Assembly: GCA_900542965.1 (NCBI GenBank)
Contig: UQPY01000001.1
Location: forward strand, 38,502 to 102,501
Source of the DNA: an uncultured Collinsella sp.
GTDB taxonomy: Bacteria > Actinomycetota > Coriobacteriia > Coriobacteriales > Coriobacteriaceae
Length of the DNA stretch: 64,000 nt
Direction: 5' to 3'
Part shown: positions 62,351-64,000 of the stretch, in pieces
How the letters are laid out: the number at the start of each line of letters is the position of its first letter
Position numbering within the stretch: the stretch's first letter is position 1
Translations under genes and position numbers: made by a program
Notes under the pieces: generated by a model
The model's input: only the letters and a program-made list of their open reading frames with translations
What the model was told of the DNA's origin: nothing
The model's database searches: none

Positions 62351-63805
62351 CTAGAGCGTCTTGAGGTACTCCCCCAGCTCTTCCCCCCAGTCGGGCATGT
62401 GGAAGCCCACCGACTCGAGTTTGGACAGGTCGAGCGCGGAATGCACCGGGCGCGGGGCGACGGGGCCGGCGGCGCCGGCGTAGTAGTCGGCGGTGCTGAC
62501 CGGCACGACCTTCTCGCCGTTGCCGTTGGCGGCCTCGAAGACGGCGCGGGCGATGTCCGCCCAGCTCTTCACCGCACCGGAGCCGGTGCAGTCGTAGGTG
62601 CCGTAGGGGGCGTGCGTCCCTAGCACGTGGAAGATGGCACCGGCCATGTCGCGCGTGAAGGTCAGGCGGCCCAGCTGGTCGTCCACGACGGTGACCCGCT
62701 CGAGCCCGTCCTCGGGGTCGGCTACGCGGTCGGAGAGGCCCTTCATCGTCTTGACGAAGTTGTGGCCCTCGCCGATGACCCAGCTGGAGCGCATGATGTA
62801 GTGGCGCGGGCACCCCGCCACGGCGATGTCGCCGGCGGCCTTGGTCTGGCCGTAGACGGACAGCGGGGAGAGGGGCTCGTCCTCGGTATGGACCTCCGCG
62901 GTGCCGTCGAAGACGTAGTCGGAGGACACGTGGACCAGGGTGATCCCGTGCCCGGCGCAGGTGCGTGCGAGGAGCGCCGGCCCGGTCGCGTTGGCTTTCC
63001 AGGCGGCCACGCGGCCCTCGGGGGTCTCGGCCCGGTCCACCGCCGTGTAAGCGCCGCAGTTGATCACGGTGCCGTAGAGCGACCAGTCGTACTGTGCGTA
63101 GGCGTCCGGGTCGGACATGTCGAAGGTGTCGATGTCGCAGAAGTCGAAGTCCTTGGCGACGCCGCGCTCCTCGGCCAGCGCGCGGACCGCGCGGCCCAGC
63201 TGGCCGTTGCAGCCGGTGACGAGCGTCCTCTTGGGCGCCATGGGGACGACGTCCTTCAGCATCGGGTGGTTGAGGTCGGCCTCGGAGACGGTGGCCTGCT
63301 CGAGCGGGATCGGCCACTCGATGGCGAGCTCGGGGTCGGCGAGGTTCACGAACGTGTAGGTCTTCTTCAATTCAAGGGACCAGTGGGCGTCCACCAGGTA
63401 GGTGTAGGCGGTGCCGTCCTCGAGCGCCTGGAAGGAGTTGCCCACGCCGCGCGGGACGTAGATAGCCTTGGACGGGTCCAGGGTGCAGGTGAAGACCTTC
63501 CCGTAGGTGGCGCTGCCCTCGCGCAGGTCGACCCATGCGCCAAAGACCGAGCCGCGGGCCACGGAGATGAACTTGTCCCAGGGCTCGGCGTGGATGCCGC
63601 GGGTGACGCCGCGGCTGTCGTTGTAGGAGATGTTGTTCTGGACGACGCGGAGGTCCGGGATGCCCAGGGCGGTCATCTTGGCGCGCTGCCAGTTCTCCTT
63701 GAACCAGCCGCGCGAGTCGCCGTGGACGGCGAGGTCGACGACCTTCAGGCCCTCGATGCCGGTCTCGGTGACGGAGAGGTCCTTCTCGAATGCAATGTCT
63801 GCCAT
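62351..63805 (-). CDS. rfbC-rfbD: RmlC-RmlD fusion: dTDP-4-dehydrorhamnose 3,5-epimerase / reductase
   Basis: Makes the last two steps of dTDP-L-rhamnose. The 484-residue protein fuses an RmlC cupin (about 1-185: DSRGWFKENWQ, QNNISYNDSRGVTRGIHAEPWDKFISVARG-like with His72, YVPRGVGNSFQAL) to an RmlD short-chain reductase (about 191-484). The reductase has VTGCNGQLG at 197-204, VINCGAYTAVDRAE, VSSDYVFDG, a YGQTKAAGD active-site Tyr-x3-Lys and SSWVIGEGHNFVKTM. The start at 63805 has AGGAG upstream; a longer frame reading covers the hairpin and is rejected. GC content is far above that of the genes at 54-62 kb. Confidence 0.93.
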   Translation of the reverse strand: MADIAFEKDLSVTETGIEGLKVVDLAVHGDSRGWFKENWQRAKMTALGIPDLRVVQNNISYNDSRGVTRGIHAEPWDKFISVARGSVFGAWVDLREGSATYGKVFTCTLDPSKAIYVPRGVGNSFQALEDGTAYTYLVDAHWSLELKKTYTFVNLADPELAIEWPIPLEQATVSEADLNHPMLKDVVPMAPKRTLVTGCNGQLGRAVRALAEERGVAKDFDFCDIDTFDMSDPDAYAQYDWSLYGTVINCGAYTAVDRAETPEGRVAAWKANATGPALLARTCAGHGITLVHVSSDYVFDGTAEVHTEDEPLSPLSVYGQTKAAGDIAVAGCPRHYIMRSSWVIGEGHNFVKTMKGLSDRVADPEDGLERVTVVDDQLGRLTFTRDMAGAIFHVLGTHAPYGTYDCTGSGAVKSWADIARAVFEAANGNGEKVVPVSTADYYAGAAGPVAPRPVHSALDLSKLESVGFHMPDWGEELGEYLKTL

Positions 63806-63841
63806 GTGGGAAAAGCTCCTATCGAAGAGGTTGGGTAACCG

Positions 63842-63902
63842 GGGGCGCCCGCGCGGGGACGCAGGATCATCCCCATGCCCTGCGGCCCCGCGCGGGCGCC
63901 CC
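63842..63902. repeat. Very long GC-rich hairpin between rmlB and rmlC-rmlD
   Basis: Inverted repeat of 24 bases (63842-63865 with 63879-63902) with one mismatch and a 13-base loop. No T run follows on either strand. It may be a REP-like palindrome, an mRNA stabiliser or a leaky terminator within the rhamnose operon. Confidence 0.75.
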
Positions 63903-63927
63903 GCGGTGCGGTCCGTCGGGGTTCGGC

Positions 63928-64000
63928 CTACTGGCCCTGTGCGCGGTACCTGGCCTCGGTGGCCTCCTTGGCCGGGCGCCACCAGGACTCGTTGGCCACG
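63928..64000 (-). CDS. rfbB: 3' end of a gene, probably dTDP-glucose 4,6-dehydratase
   Basis: Only the last 23 codons are in the window: VANESWWRPAKEATEARYRA then QGQ and TAG. A C-terminus with W-W-R-P followed by a basic helix and its place directly before rmlC-rmlD fit RmlB (dTDP-glucose 4,6-dehydratase). The part seen is too short to prove it. Confidence 0.5.
   Translation of the reverse strand, partial: VANESWWRPAKEATEARYRAQGQ

Noticed and set aside
63806..63982. 59-codon N-terminal extension of rmlC-rmlD
   Set aside because: It reads through the long hairpin and into the end of the upstream gene; RmlC begins at the ATG at 63805.

Overview
The window looks like chromosome from a GC-rich, Gram-positive anaerobe of the Actinomycetota. 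The best fit is the class Coriobacteriia, and a Collinsella-like gut bacterium in particular. This is inferred from gene content and order, not from a 16S gene: a full mreBCD-mrdA-mrdB set, PPDK with its DUF299 regulator, heterotetrameric glyQ/glyS, the paired TIGR03960/TIGR03936 genes next to rplU-rpmA, sigma-70-like promoters and strong Shine-Dalgarno sites. Most of the window is housekeeping. I see no insertion sequence, prophage, CRISPR array or rRNA.

Layout. (1) 1-43,680, almost all on the minus strand. Read in the direction of transcription (right to left), it runs: tRNA-Arg(CCG); a CtpE-like P-type ATPase; a zinc-ribbon protein; cyclophilin and TPR genes; the cell-shape operon mreB-mreC-mreD-mrdA-mrdB with a DUF697-like gene and two radical-SAM-linked genes; rplU-rpmA; obgE-nadD-yqeK-rsfS; rpsP-khpA-rimM-trmD-lepB; glyQ-glyS; ppsR and ppdK; rplS; rnhB-yraN-comM-dprA-trmFO-xer; rpsB-tsf; and pyrH-frr-uppS-cdsA-dxr. 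The only plus-strand gene in this block is dinB. (2) 43,800-52,400, plus strand: a complete shikimate/aromatic operon aroF-tyrA-aroB-aroA-aroC-pheA-aroEK(fusion)-aroQ. It is preceded by a terminator-like hairpin and a possible 20-codon leader ORF, which suggests attenuation. (3) 52,400-54,290: an autonomous two-gene unit (a DUF4869-like protein and a P-loop ATPase), then gene relics and tRNA-Arg(TCT). (4) 54,340-62,330: a surface-glycan module with an ABC exporter, a DUF6020-like membrane protein, two GT2 glycosyltransferases and a YfhO-like membrane protein. (5) 62,350-64,000: dTDP-rhamnose genes (an rmlC-rmlD fusion and the 3' end of rmlB) of visibly higher GC than the glycan module, with a very long hairpin between them.

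How the genes work together. dxr and uppS feed isoprenoid and undecaprenyl phosphate synthesis, and cdsA feeds phospholipid. MreBCD, PBP2 and RodA build the sidewall. The aro operon holds the steps from DAHP to chorismate and on to prephenate, arogenate/4-hydroxyphenylpyruvate and phenylpyruvate. The glycan module and dTDP-rhamnose genes probably make, export and decorate a surface polymer. The least explained parts are the DUF4869/ATPase pair, the aroF leader, the phased GGTAAA repeats upstream of ppdK, and the compositional switch at about 62.3 kb.
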